Shown here: one piece after another, positions 8,698-17,284 of the stretch
How positions within the stretch are numbered: position 1 is the first letter of the stretch
Layout of the letters: every line of letters starts with the position of its first letter
DNA from: Campylobacterales bacterium
GTDB taxonomy: Bacteria > Campylobacterota > Campylobacteria > Campylobacterales > Sulfurospirillaceae
Length of the DNA: 35,928 nucleotides
Reading direction: 5' to 3'
Assembly (NCBI GenBank): GCA_024280575.1
Contig: JAJRPV010000013.1
Location: 1 to 35,928 of the forward strand
Notes under the pieces: generated by a model
What the model was told of the DNA's origin: nothing
Databases searched by the model: none
The model's input: only the letters and a program-made list of their open reading frames with translations
Position numbers and translations under genes: made by a program

Positions 8698-10194
8698 TTA
8701 TTTTCTCCTTTTTGATATTTGTGTTGCTAAAATCCCATATCCCATAACGGTAATCATTGGAAACAATGATGCAAAAGCAATTAGGCCAAAACCATCTATA
8801 AGTGGGCTTCTTCCTTCTATGTTTCCTGCCAAGCCTAGACCCAAAGCTGCTACGAGTGGAACAGTAACAGTTGAAGTTGTCACTCCACCACTGTCATATG
8901 CTATGGGAATGATATATTTTGGTGCAAAATAAGTTATTATAATTACTAAAATATATCCAGCTATTATATAGTAATGAATCGGATCTCCATGTACTATTCT
9001 GTATGCTCCTAGCGATATGCCAAAAGCCACGCCAATTGCTACTGAAATTCTTAAAATTAAACTGTTTATATTGCCCTCGCTTATCTCATTGGCTTTTGAA
9101 GCAATGGCTATAAGAGCGGGTTCTGCCATAGTTGTAGAAAATCCTATTAGAAAACCAAATATGTATATAAGTTGAACATTTTTCATATTTGTTAAGGATA
9201 GGGCAATGTTTTCACCTATGGGAAATAAACCTAATTGTAAACCCAATATAAAGGCATATAAACCGATTGTTACTAGCAAAATCCCGCTGCTAACTTTTGG
9301 AAGATGCGGTATGGGTTTTTTGATGATTAAATATTGAAAAAAGCCTATAACCAGGAGTATTGGTATAATATCTTTTGCAACATATAAAAAATCTATCAGT
9401 ATTTTTAAAAAAGTAAATTGACTATCTTTTGTAACTGCTGCTATAACTTTTGTAGCTATTTTACCTGTAGTTTCTATATCAAAAAAATTATAAACTATTA
9501 TTCCATAAATTTGTACAAAAATCATAGGTGTCAAAGAAGCAAATGCTATAAGACCAAATCCATCAATAGCTGGATTTCTACCTTTGATACTTGATGCGAG
9601 CCCTATTCCAAGAGCGGCTACAAGAGGGACGGTAACAGTCGAAGTTGTCACTCCACCACTGTCATATGCAAGTCCGATTATTTGAATAGGGGCAAAAAAT
9701 GTAGTTATTACCACTATAATGTATCCAGTTATGATGTAATAGTGTAGAGGATGTCCTAATAGAATTCTAAAAACTCCCAAAGATATGGCAAAGCCAACAG
9801 AAAAAGCGACACTTAAACGCAGAAAAAAAGAATCTATTCTCCCTCCACTTATAATAGAAGCCTTATCAGCGATTGCGATGAGAGCAGGTTCGGCAATGGT
9901 TGTAGAAAAACCTATAAAAAATGCAAAAAGCAGCAACCAAAAGAGTGATCCTTTTTTTGCAAAATCATTAGCGAGATTTTCACCAACTGGAAAAATACCT
10001 ATTTCCAAACCTCGTATAAAAATTGCCAAACCAAATATAATAATACATATTCCAATGATTATAGAGATTAAGTTTTCTGGCATTTTACCAATTACAACAA
10101 TCTGGAAAAATGCAACTACCGCTATAATAGGAAGCATATCTTTTGTAGAATTTTTTATGTCTGATAAAAAGATATGGATACCATTTAAAAACAT
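8698..10194 (-). CDS. DUF1538-family integral membrane protein with internal duplication
   Basis: A 498-residue polytopic membrane protein of the DUF1538 family, whose transported substrate is not established. It is made of two homologous halves offset by 256 residues: GFSTTIAEPAL at 95-105 recurs as GFSTTMAEPAL at 351-361, and YDSGGVTTSTVTVPLVAALG at 177-196 recurs exactly at 433-452. The DGFGLIAFASL block is also repeated (211-221 and 467-477). Such two-fold repeats with glycine- and threonine-rich loops are typical of transporters or channels, where the repeated loops often line the pathway. The gene begins one base after the stop of the flgS-like kinase and is followed within two bases by the PII-like gene and then a CBS gene. 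Confidence 0.88.
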   Translation of the reverse strand: MFLNGIHIFLSDIKNSTKDMLPIIAVVAFFQIVVIGKMPENLISIIIGICIIIFGLAIFIRGLEIGIFPVGENLANDFAKKGSLFWLLLFAFFIGFSTTIAEPALIAIADKASIISGGRIDSFFLRLSVAFSVGFAISLGVFRILLGHPLHYYIITGYIIVVITTFFAPIQIIGLAYDSGGVTTSTVTVPLVAALGIGLASSIKGRNPAIDGFGLIAFASLTPMIFVQIYGIIVYNFFDIETTGKIATKVIAAVTKDSQFTFLKILIDFLYVAKDIIPILLVIGFFQYLIIKKPIPHLPKVSSGILLVTIGLYAFILGLQLGLFPIGENIALSLTNMKNVQLIYIFGFLIGFSTTMAEPALIAIASKANEISEGNINSLILRISVAIGVAFGISLGAYRIVHGDPIHYYIIAGYILVIIITYFAPKYIIPIAYDSGGVTTSTVTVPLVAALGLGLAGNIEGRSPLIDGFGLIAFASLFPMITVMGYGILATQISKRRK

Positions 10195-10195
10195 C

Positions 10196-11215
10196 TTATT
10201 TCTTAACTTTTATTTGGAATCTTTTAGGATTGTCTTTTATCTCAATAATACCATTGTGAGCTTTTATGATTTGCAAAGCTAGTGCCAAGCCTAAACCATT
10301 GCCTTTTGTTTTCGTTGTTTTAAATGGTTCAAAAAGTATGTTTTTATCTTCTATCTCTTTGCCATTGTCTATGATGTTAAATATATGATTTTTATCATCT
10401 ATTTTATAGTTTAGTTCTATTTTTCCTTCTTCTTGCTCGCTTTCTTCTATGGCGTCGATAGCATTAAATATTAGATTTTGAAATACTAAAGTAAGGAGTT
10501 CGAAATCACCACTTATTTCAATTTGTGGTAAATTAAAAATAAAATCTATATTTTTAGAATATGTATAAAAAGATATAGATTGTTCCATCTCTTGAGTTAA
10601 ATTCTCCAAAGAGAATAGATTTTTCTCTACATGTAGCCCTTTTGTAAAAAGAAGCGTAGCTTTGATTATTCTTTCAACTCTCCATATGGATTTTCTGATT
10701 TCCAAAACTATCGGTTTTGCACTGACATCAACTTTTTTAAAAAGAGTAGAGGCTAAAAGAGAGACTGATCCTATGGGGTTTCTTATCTCGTGAGAGAGAT
10801 GGGCAGCCACCTGACCCATAGATATAAGTCTTTCCTGTCTTTTTTCTTCTGTTATATCAGTAGCGCTGATTATTGTTTTTTGGGCTTGTTTGATAATTTT
10901 GACTATAAAAAACAGATCATTGTATTTTATCTCTTTTAAATTTGGATTTTTAAGTATTATCTCTTTTAACCCACTTATTTTTTTTGCTTCAGAGTTTTGT
11001 AGAAAAAGCTCATCATTTTCATCAATTACCCATATTGCATTTGGTTGAACTTCTATGATTTGAGTGATAAAATTTTGTAAGGAAGCGTAAGAAGCATTGA
11101 GTTGCTTGTACTCTTTTTCTATGATATAAGTCTGGTTTATTAAGTCATTCAGACCTTTTTTAAAAGTCTCTTTTTCGTCTGCGTTTAAAGAATTTAATAG
11201 ATTTTCATCAATCAT
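10196..11215 (-). CDS. flgS: Sensor histidine kinase, FlgS-like
   Basis: A soluble 339-residue histidine kinase with no membrane segment. An N-terminal helical stretch leads into a PAS-like domain at about 45-120 (VQPNAIWVIDENDELFLQNS). The phospho-acceptor box AAHLSHEIRNPIGSVSLLAS has the active histidine at 142. The ATP-binding domain shows LIFNAIDAIEE (about 253), FEPFKTTKTKGNG and GLGLALALQII (about 316). The lack of a transmembrane sensor, the length and the overall wording fit FlgS, the Campylobacterota kinase that activates FlgR and so sigma-54-dependent flagellar genes. No response regulator or flagellar gene is adjacent, so the FlgS assignment rests on remembered similarity. The ATG lies at the foot of a 9-bp hairpin. 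Confidence 0.75.
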   Translation of the reverse strand: MIDENLLNSLNADEKETFKKGLNDLINQTYIIEKEYKQLNASYASLQNFITQIIEVQPNAIWVIDENDELFLQNSEAKKISGLKEIILKNPNLKEIKYNDLFFIVKIIKQAQKTIISATDITEEKRQERLISMGQVAAHLSHEIRNPIGSVSLLASTLFKKVDVSAKPIVLEIRKSIWRVERIIKATLLFTKGLHVEKNLFSLENLTQEMEQSISFYTYSKNIDFIFNLPQIEISGDFELLTLVFQNLIFNAIDAIEESEQEEGKIELNYKIDDKNHIFNIIDNGKEIEDKNILFEPFKTTKTKGNGLGLALALQIIKAHNGIIEIKDNPKRFQIKVKK

Positions 11216-11240
11216 GTAGGCTAATCTTTTTTAGCCTACA
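11215..11240 (-). promoter_or_regulatory. Hairpin abutting the flgS start codon
   Basis: On the transcript TGTAGGCTA pairs with TAGCCTACA around an eight-base loop. The right arm ends with the first base of the ATG, and no clear Shine-Dalgarno sequence stands between the stem and the start. The structure could limit ribosome access or act as a short leader. It lacks a following U run and so is not an intrinsic terminator for sdhE. Confidence 0.45.
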
Positions 11241-11245
11241 TTATA
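11240..11245 (-). promoter_or_regulatory. -10 element upstream of flgS
   Basis: The minus strand reads GTGTATAATG with a perfect TATAAT 24 bases upstream of the kinase ATG, after a stretch of A residues. Transcription would begin just inside the hairpin arm. This would let the kinase and the genes after it be expressed apart from sdhABE. Sequence match only. Confidence 0.45.
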
Positions 11246-11259
11246 CACTTTTTTTGGTT

Positions 11260-12138
11260 TTAAGCAAAGGTAAATTTTGTGATATTGTGTTTAATTCCTA
11301 ATTTATCAGGATCTATTCCAAGGGCTAATCCTACCATTTGAGGCATATGAAGAATAGGAATCGATACATCCTCTCCCATCTCTTTACTTATATTTTTTTG
11401 CTGAACATCAAGTCTTAGATGACATAAAGGGCAGGGTGTTACCATCGTATCTGCTCGATTTTCTATGGCATCTAACATAGCACCACCGGAAATTTTATTT
11501 GCTGTTTTTGGAGCTTGGAGTTCTACATGAAAACCGCAACATTTATTTTTATGGCCATATTCTACACTGTTACCGCCAAGAGCAACTATAAGTCTATCTA
11601 GTGAAGTTGGTTTGTATGGATCTTCATTTCCATTTGATGCACCATGAACTTCTTTTGGCCTTATATTGTGGCACCCATAAAAAGGAGCAATATATAAATC
11701 TTTCAAAGGTTTTTTAACTCTTGAAGCGATAGCATCTATACCATAATCGTCAATCAAGGCATATAAAAAATGTTTAATTTGGGATGTTCCTTTATACTCC
11801 AAACCTACTTCATTTAGTTTGTCATTTACTCTCTTTTTTAGTTTTTCATCATGGTCGAGTCTATATTTTGCAGTTGCTAGGTTTAATTGGCATGTGTTAC
11901 AAACAGTTACGATAGTCAGGCCTCTTTTTTCTGCGTAACATATATTTCTAGCATTTAAAACCAGTGATAAAAAATCATCATAATCTTGCATATGCGAAGC
12001 TCCACAACATGTAGCTTCAACAAGTTCAACTAATTCAATACCAAATTCTTGAGCTATTGCAAGAGTTGACTGCATAAGTTCCGGAGTGCTTTGTTTTGGC
12101 GTACAACCTACAAAAAATGCATATTTTAAATTTTCCAT
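11260..12138 (-). CDS. sdhE: Succinate dehydrogenase/fumarate reductase subunit E, HdrB-like CCG protein
   Basis: A 292-residue protein with two cysteine-rich CCG repeats like the B subunit of heterodisulfide reductase. The first uses FVGCTPKQS, EATCCGASHM and TVCNTCQLNL; the second uses FYGCHNIRP, KNKCCGFHVE and TPCPLCHLRLD. In SdhABE-type enzymes this subunit replaces the usual haem membrane anchor and passes electrons between the iron-sulfur subunit and the quinone pool, with membrane contact through amphipathic helices. No transmembrane segment is seen, as expected. It follows sdhB by nine bases. In Campylobacter jejuni and Wolinella the corresponding subunit belongs to a methylmenaquinol:fumarate reductase (MfrE). 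Confidence 0.9.
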   Translation of the reverse strand: MENLKYAFFVGCTPKQSTPELMQSTLAIAQEFGIELVELVEATCCGASHMQDYDDFLSLVLNARNICYAEKRGLTIVTVCNTCQLNLATAKYRLDHDEKLKKRVNDKLNEVGLEYKGTSQIKHFLYALIDDYGIDAIASRVKKPLKDLYIAPFYGCHNIRPKEVHGASNGNEDPYKPTSLDRLIVALGGNSVEYGHKNKCCGFHVELQAPKTANKISGGAMLDAIENRADTMVTPCPLCHLRLDVQQKNISKEMGEDVSIPILHMPQMVGLALGIDPDKLGIKHNITKFTFA

Positions 12139-12147
12139 AAAGATTCC

Positions 12148-13128
12148 TTACTTAAATTTTACTGTTGAACAGCTCTTGATTAGTTTATCAACTTCATCAA
12201 GTTTTTGTGATTTTGGCATTTGCCAAGGCATTATCAATTTTCCATTTTTAAACATATGAATGGCTTCGGGTACATGTTTTAAAACTCCTATATTTCCCTC
12301 GGAGTATCTTACAAGTTCGCCTTCATCCAAAAATCCATGTTTTGCAATAGAATCTTTAAACCCGACAGCGTGCCTGGTAGCTACATTGTCTTTTGCCATG
12401 TTTTCTTCAAAGATTTGATTATGCAGTTTTGTAATCTTATCTATAGGTGAAAGGTCTTTTGGACAAGCTTCGGCACACTCATAGCATTTAACACAATCCC
12501 AAACCCCTGAACTTTCTTGATTGACAATGTCAAGTCTATCTCTTTTTGCATTATCTCTTACATCAACATTAAACCTAAAAGCCTTTAAAAGTGCGGCAGG
12601 TCCTATGTAATCTCCATTTACATCAACTGACGGACAAGCGAAAAAACAGTTCCCGCATTGTATGCAATAATCTGCCTCCTCCAACCTATCTGCCTCCTCC
12701 TGACTTATAATGTTTTTGGATTTTGGATGTGCTTCAATATTTGCCACTAAAAATGGTTTTACACTACTGTATTTTTGCCAAAATCTCTCTTTGTCAACCA
12801 CCATATCTTTGATAGCACTTTTCATATCTTGTGGTTCAAGTACTAACTCATATCCGAAAATCTCAATTAAATCAAAAACTCTTTCTTTGCAAGATAGTAC
12901 TGGTTTATTGTTTACTTTGATGGCACAACTGCCACAGATTCCATGACGACAACTTCTTCTATAGCTAAATGAACCATCCCTTTCCCATTTGATTTTATTT
13001 AATATGTCAAGAATAACTTCATCTTGAGCAACATCAAATGAAAAATTTTGATAATAAGGCATGCGGTCAGTATCTTTGTTGTATCTAAAAACTTTAAAAT
13101 TTACTTTTTTTGTATCATATATTTTCAT
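12148..13128 (-). CDS. sdhB: Succinate dehydrogenase/fumarate reductase iron-sulfur subunit
   Basis: The 326-residue iron-sulfur subunit. Cys60, Cys65, Cys68 and Cys80 (in SCRHGICGSC and LSCKE) form the plant-type [2Fe-2S] site. CIQCGNCFFACPS near residue 154 and CVKCYECAEACPKD near 213 provide the ligands of the other two clusters. It relays electrons between the flavoprotein and subunit E. At 326 residues it is longer than the roughly 240 of classical SdhB; the extra length is mainly C-terminal, as is usual in the E-type complexes. It lies eight bases after sdhA and nine before sdhE, in one operon. Confidence 0.93.
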   Translation of the reverse strand: MKIYDTKKVNFKVFRYNKDTDRMPYYQNFSFDVAQDEVILDILNKIKWERDGSFSYRRSCRHGICGSCAIKVNNKPVLSCKERVFDLIEIFGYELVLEPQDMKSAIKDMVVDKERFWQKYSSVKPFLVANIEAHPKSKNIISQEEADRLEEADYCIQCGNCFFACPSVDVNGDYIGPAALLKAFRFNVDVRDNAKRDRLDIVNQESSGVWDCVKCYECAEACPKDLSPIDKITKLHNQIFEENMAKDNVATRHAVGFKDSIAKHGFLDEGELVRYSEGNIGVLKHVPEAIHMFKNGKLIMPWQMPKSQKLDEVDKLIKSCSTVKFK

Positions 13129-13136
13129 CTCTACTC

Positions 13137-14867
13137 CTAATATGTTCGCGCAGTTGGCTTGTATTTGCCAATTGTCACTGGCTTATAATCTACTTTTATA
13201 CCGCCTCTTTTATCCATATATCCATAGGTGTGATTTAAAAAGTGCTCATCATCTCTTTTTGGAAAATCATCTCTGAAATGAGAACCTCTGCTTTCTTTTC
13301 TGAGGATTGCACCCTCTACTATAAACGCAGAAAAGTCAAGCATATGTCCAAGTTCGATAGCGTCTTGTAAATCGGTATTGAAAATTTTCGACCTATCATC
13401 GATACCTATATTTTTATATCTTTTTTTGAGTTTTTTTATGATTTCTTTTTGTTTTAAGAGTTTTTCTTCTGTCCTGAATACTCCGGCATTTTCGGTCATA
13501 CTGTTTTGTAACTCTTTTCTAAGAACGGGCACTCTCTCTTTCCCGCAAGATGATAGAAGTTTGTCTATCTCCTCTTCCATTTTCTTTGCATCATTGATAT
13601 CTGGATTTTTATGGGTTAAGAATTTATCTCTCTCTAAATCATCTATGATAGTTTGCCCTACATGTCGCCCATAAAAAATGGCTTCAAGCAAAGAATTGGC
13701 CCCTAGTCTATTTGCTCCATGTACACTTACACATGCACATTCTCCGGCAGCGTAGAAGCTTTTTACATTATTTTCTATATCATATCTGACTCTACCGTGA
13801 ACATCGGTTGGAATTCCACCCATGGAATAATGTGCAGTAGGAGATATTAAAATTGGCTCTTTTATCATATCAAGTCCAAGAAAAGTAAGAGCTAAATCTC
13901 TAAGTTCTGGTAGTCTTGACATTATTTTTTCTTTTCCCAAATGTGTTAAATCAAGATATACGGCATTTTTATCTTTTCCTACACCTTTACCGGCTAGTAT
14001 TTCTCTTGTGATTGATCTACTTACTAAATCACGAGGTCCGAGTTCTAATTTTTCAGGAGCATACTTTTCCATAAATCTTTCGCCTTCGGAGTTAAAGAGT
14101 TTTCCTCCTTCGCCTCGTGCAGCTTCACTGATAAGTATGCCGGTACCTGCAAGCCCTGTTGGATGAAATTGCACAAATTCCATATCTTTTAGAGGAATAC
14201 CATGTCTGGCAACAATAGAAAGTCCATCTCCCGTATTTGCATGTGCATTAGAATTTGTTGCATAACTTCTTGCATATCCACCGGTTGCAAACATAACCGC
14301 TTTTGCATAAAAGATGCCTTTTTGTCCTGTTTTGATATTGTACGCAACGACACCGCTTACTATTTTATCTTTGTTTCCGCTATATATAATATCTGCAACA
14401 TACCACTCATCCCAAAACTCAACCCCATCTCTGTGAGCCTGCTCAAAAAGTGTTTGCAAAAGGGTAAGCCCAGTTCTGTCTTTTGCATAGCATGTTCTAG
14501 GAAAAGATTGTCCGCCAAAAGGCCTTTGTGCGATTGTGCCATCCTCTTCTCTGCTAAAAGCTGCTCCCATATGCTCAACCCATCTGATTGTCTCCGGTGC
14601 GCTACTACACATAAGCTCAACTGCTTCTTGATTTGCTAGATAATCACTACCTTTTATCGTATCAAATATATGAGATTCAGTACTGTCATCCCCTTTTAAA
14701 GCTGCATTTATCCCGCCTTGTGCAGCTCCTGAATGACTTCTGAGTGGATGAAGTTTTGTTAAAACACAAACATGTTTACCACGACTTTCTAACTCTCTAG
14801 CCGCCGCCAAACCAGCCAAACCAGCACCAACTATAACAGCATCATAACGATGAAATGAAACACCCAT
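13137..14867 (-). CDS. sdhA: Succinate dehydrogenase/fumarate reductase flavoprotein subunit
   Basis: The 576-residue FAD subunit that converts succinate and fumarate. The dinucleotide fold opens at residue 9 with [34 protein letters not shown] (about 43-58) carries the histidine that binds FAD covalently in this family. Further signatures are [35 protein letters not shown] and [15 protein letters not shown]. The gene starts with ATG behind AAGGAAG, and the FAD fold begins almost at once, so there is no twin-arginine signal. The periplasmic MfrA of Campylobacter jejuni and Wolinella has one; this enzyme should therefore be cytoplasmic. It heads the operon, with a TATAAT box 29 bases upstream. 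Confidence 0.94.
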   Translation of the reverse strand: MGVSFHRYDAVIVGAGLAGLAAARELESRGKHVCVLTKLHPLRSHSGAAQGGINAALKGDDSTESHIFDTIKGSDYLANQEAVELMCSSAPETIRWVEHMGAAFSREEDGTIAQRPFGGQSFPRTCYAKDRTGLTLLQTLFEQAHRDGVEFWDEWYVADIIYSGNKDKIVSGVVAYNIKTGQKGIFYAKAVMFATGGYARSYATNSNAHANTGDGLSIVARHGIPLKDMEFVQFHPTGLAGTGILISEAARGEGGKLFNSEGERFMEKYAPEKLELGPRDLVSRSITREILAGKGVGKDKNAVYLDLTHLGKEKIMSRLPELRDLALTFLGLDMIKEPILISPTAHYSMGGIPTDVHGRVRYDIENNVKSFYAAGECACVSVHGANRLGANSLLEAIFYGRHVGQTIIDDLERDKFLTHKNPDINDAKKMEEEIDKLLSSCGKERVPVLRKELQNSMTENAGVFRTEEKLLKQKEIIKKLKKRYKNIGIDDRSKIFNTDLQDAIELGHMLDFSAFIVEGAILRKESRGSHFRDDFPKRDDEHFLNHTYGYMDKRGGIKVDYKPVTIGKYKPTARTY

Positions 14868-14895
14868 GTAGCTTCCTTATATTAATATTTTATTT

Positions 14896-14901
14896 ATTAT
14901 A
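14896..14901 (-). promoter_or_regulatory. -10 element upstream of sdhA
   Basis: A perfect TATAAT on the minus strand, 29 bases before the sdhA ATG, in an extremely AT-rich 89-bp gap. It is a plausible start point of the long sdhABE-flgS-DUF1538 run, but A/T-rich context makes chance matches likely. Confidence 0.35.
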
Positions 14902-14956
14902 TAATTTAATATATAAAAATAAGATTTAATAAAGCTATAAAATTAGATTATTTTGA

Positions 14957-15838
14957 TTATTTGTATAGCATTTTAAAGTCTGACAATTCATAAAGTTCAA
15001 AATTGTTTGATTTGTTTAGTATAAGTTCTTTGGAAAATCCACTTTTTGAAAAGAGGATGTATTTATCTATATTTAGATTTGCTTTTTTGCATTTGTTTTG
15101 TAGGGAGTTTAAGACATTTTTGCATATTTTACTGTTTCTCCACTTTACTTCTCCGGCAATTTTTTGTTTATTGGTTTCTATTAAAAGATCAATTTCTATA
15201 TTTTTATCCCAATAACTACCACTTGATAGTATTTTTTCATCTTTATATTTTTTTACGATGATAATGTTGGATAATTTTTCAAACTCTAAGCTAATATATT
15301 TTTCCAGATATGGCTCAATTGATGAGAAAGTTACTTCTTCCTTATTGCTTAGTAAGGGTGCTATAAAAGTGAACCAAAATCTTGTAAAATTATTGCTTAT
15401 ATGGATCTTGTCTTGTATTTTATATCTTCTTAATGATTTTTTTAAAAGTTGTTTTTTGTTGTTTTTTAGCGGTTTCTCTCTGCTTTCTTCTTTTTTGATT
15501 GTTTCACTTTGGTAAAGATGTCTAAATAGTTCTTTTCCTTTCCCTTGAGGTAGATTTTCTTTGATGTAAACACTATAATTTTTTCTATCTCCTCTAGATA
15601 ATCTTGTGAGTATTTTTTCTATTAGTTTTTGATTTTCTATATTTTCATCATATATAAAACACTCTTTTAGTACATGAATTTTATCTATAATTTCTTTTTT
15701 TATGATTGTTTGAAAATCAAGTGATAAATTAAGTTTGTTTGATAAGGGATAACCATCCAAAATAGAAAAATATTCTATAGTTTCTTGGATGTCTAAATAA
15801 GGAAATTTTTGATGGAAATTTTTAAAATTTTGAGTCAA
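14957..15838 (-). CDS. DUF234 / PD-(D/E)XK-like protein
   Basis: A 293-residue protein rich in Lys, Ile and Asn. The C-terminal half matches the DUF234 pattern: KIHISNNFTRFWFTFIAP (about 144-161), then GSYWDKNIEIDLLIE (about 208-222) and IAGEVKWRNSK (about 227-237). The spaced D, E and K residues in the last two segments resemble a PD-(D/E)XK nuclease core. DUF234 is usually fused to an archaeal-type ATPase; here no Walker motif is present, so the function is open. There is no ATG in the frame: the only plausible start is the TTG at 15836-15838 that directly follows the trkH stop codon in the same frame, preceded by GGAAAAAG inside trkH. Translational coupling or stop readthrough would explain this. 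Confidence 0.7.
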   Translation of the reverse strand: MTQNFKNFHQKFPYLDIQETIEYFSILDGYPLSNKLNLSLDFQTIIKKEIIDKIHVLKECFIYDENIENQKLIEKILTRLSRGDRKNYSVYIKENLPQGKGKELFRHLYQSETIKKEESREKPLKNNKKQLLKKSLRRYKIQDKIHISNNFTRFWFTFIAPLLSNKEEVTFSSIEPYLEKYISLEFEKLSNIIIVKKYKDEKILSSGSYWDKNIEIDLLIETNKQKIAGEVKWRNSKICKNVLNSLQNKCKKANLNIDKYILFSKSGFSKELILNKSNNFELYELSDFKMLYK

Positions 15839-17284
15839 TTAAAACTTTTTCCAAAAAGTTTTACTTAAAAGAATAAAAACAGTATAGCATTCCAATCTTC
15901 CTATAATCATAGCCGCAGAGAGTAGAAGTTTGTCATACCAAGAAAAAAATGTATAGTTTTCAGCAGGCCCAACAAGCGAAAAACCTGGTCCAACATTGCC
16001 AACAGTTGTCATGGCAGTGCTTATTGCTGTCATCTCGTCATAACCCCTGGCATATAAATATATCATCACAAAAAATATTGTCAAGATAAAGAGTGAGAAA
16101 AATCCAAAAATTGAATTAATAATATTGCTTTTTATAGGTTTTTCATCTATAAATAGAGACATTATAGAATCTGGCTTTAATGATCTTCTTATCTCTAGCG
16201 ATATATTTTTAAAATAAATGATATATCTTATGACTTTTGCACCTCCTGCGGTTGAGCCGGCATTTCCACCTATAATCATAGCTATTAACAAAAGAGCAAT
16301 TGAGAGATGACTCCATGAAGAGTAATCTATTGAAACAAAACCCGTTGTTGTCATGATGGAAACTACCGTAAAAGTAGAATGCATAAAATCCTTATATAGA
16401 GTTGAGAAACTATTTAGATTTGAGAGCGTAAGAAAGAGAGATAAAACGGCTAAAAGAATGATATACCACTTTACCTCTTCTATTTTATAGCCCTTTAAGT
16501 TTCCACTTAAAAATCTTATATGAGCCAAAAAGTTAATGCCAGAGATTACCATAAAAAATATCGTAGTCCACATAATTCCATCATTATTTGCCCAAAATCC
16601 TATAGATGTATTTTTAGTAGAAAAACCACCCGTAGAAACAGTTGCAAAAGCATGATTTATGGCGTCAAACCAGTTCATGCCAAAAAGTTTTAAACATAAA
16701 ATATTTAATATGGTAAAAAGTAGATACACACCCCATAATTTATTTGCCGTATCTTTTATTTTTGGTGTTATTTTATCAGTAGATATACCTGTAGATTCGG
16801 CTTTAAAAAGACTAAGTGAGCCACTTGGATTTATCAAAGGAAAGAGACCGACACCAAGCACTATAATTCCCATGCCTCCAATCCAGTGCATAAGACTCCT
16901 GTGCAGGAGTATATTTTTGGGTAAATCTTCGATATCACTAAATACTGTGGCTCCTGTTGTTGTAAATCCACTTATTGCTTCAAAAAAAGCACTTGAAAAA
17001 TCAATACCAGTTTGAAGATACAAGGGTATGGCTCCCCCAATGCCTAATAAAATCCAAACAAAATTGACTGAAACTATACTCTCTTTTATACCAAAAGACA
17101 TTTTATAATTTTTTAGTGCCATAAAGATGATAATATTTAGTGCAAATAAACTAAAAATGAAATAGAACGATGAATTTATATTTTCATTGTAGTAGTAGCC
17201 TAATCCAAGAGGAATAAGAAAAAGAAAAAATACAATAATGCCAACGGCAGAGGTAAATTTAAAAATACTTCTTATATTAACCAT
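15839..17284 (-). CDS. trkH: Trk potassium uptake protein, membrane subunit TrkH
   Basis: The potassium-translocating subunit, 481 residues, the usual length. The four pore-loop filters of the family are all visible: GFTTTGATVFSD, ATVSTGGFSTKNTS, IMTTTGFVSIDY and MTTVGNVGPGFS. Between them lie the expected membrane helix pairs. I take the ATG at 17282-17284, which overlaps the trkA stop as TAATG; a TTG six codons upstream is also open. The stop at 15839-15841 is followed directly and in the same frame by the DUF234 gene. TrkH needs the cytosolic gating ring TrkA, whose gene immediately upstream is interrupted. Confidence 0.95.
   Translation of the reverse strand: MVNIRSIFKFTSAVGIIVFFLFLIPLGLGYYYNENINSSFYFIFSLFALNIIIFMALKNYKMSFGIKESIVSVNFVWILLGIGGAIPLYLQTGIDFSSAFFEAISGFTTTGATVFSDIEDLPKNILLHRSLMHWIGGMGIIVLGVGLFPLINPSGSLSLFKAESTGISTDKITPKIKDTANKLWGVYLLFTILNILCLKLFGMNWFDAINHAFATVSTGGFSTKNTSIGFWANNDGIMWTTIFFMVISGINFLAHIRFLSGNLKGYKIEEVKWYIILLAVLSLFLTLSNLNSFSTLYKDFMHSTFTVVSIMTTTGFVSIDYSSWSHLSIALLLIAMIIGGNAGSTAGGAKVIRYIIYFKNISLEIRRSLKPDSIMSLFIDEKPIKSNIINSIFGFFSLFILTIFFVMIYLYARGYDEMTAISTAMTTVGNVGPGFSLVGPAENYTFFSWYDKLLLSAAMIIGRLECYTVFILLSKTFWKKF

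Noticed and set aside
14360-14639. Long antisense open frames inside sdhA and other genes
   Set aside because: They lie fully within well-supported genes on the other strand, have no family resemblance or ribosome sites, and are shadows of codon bias.
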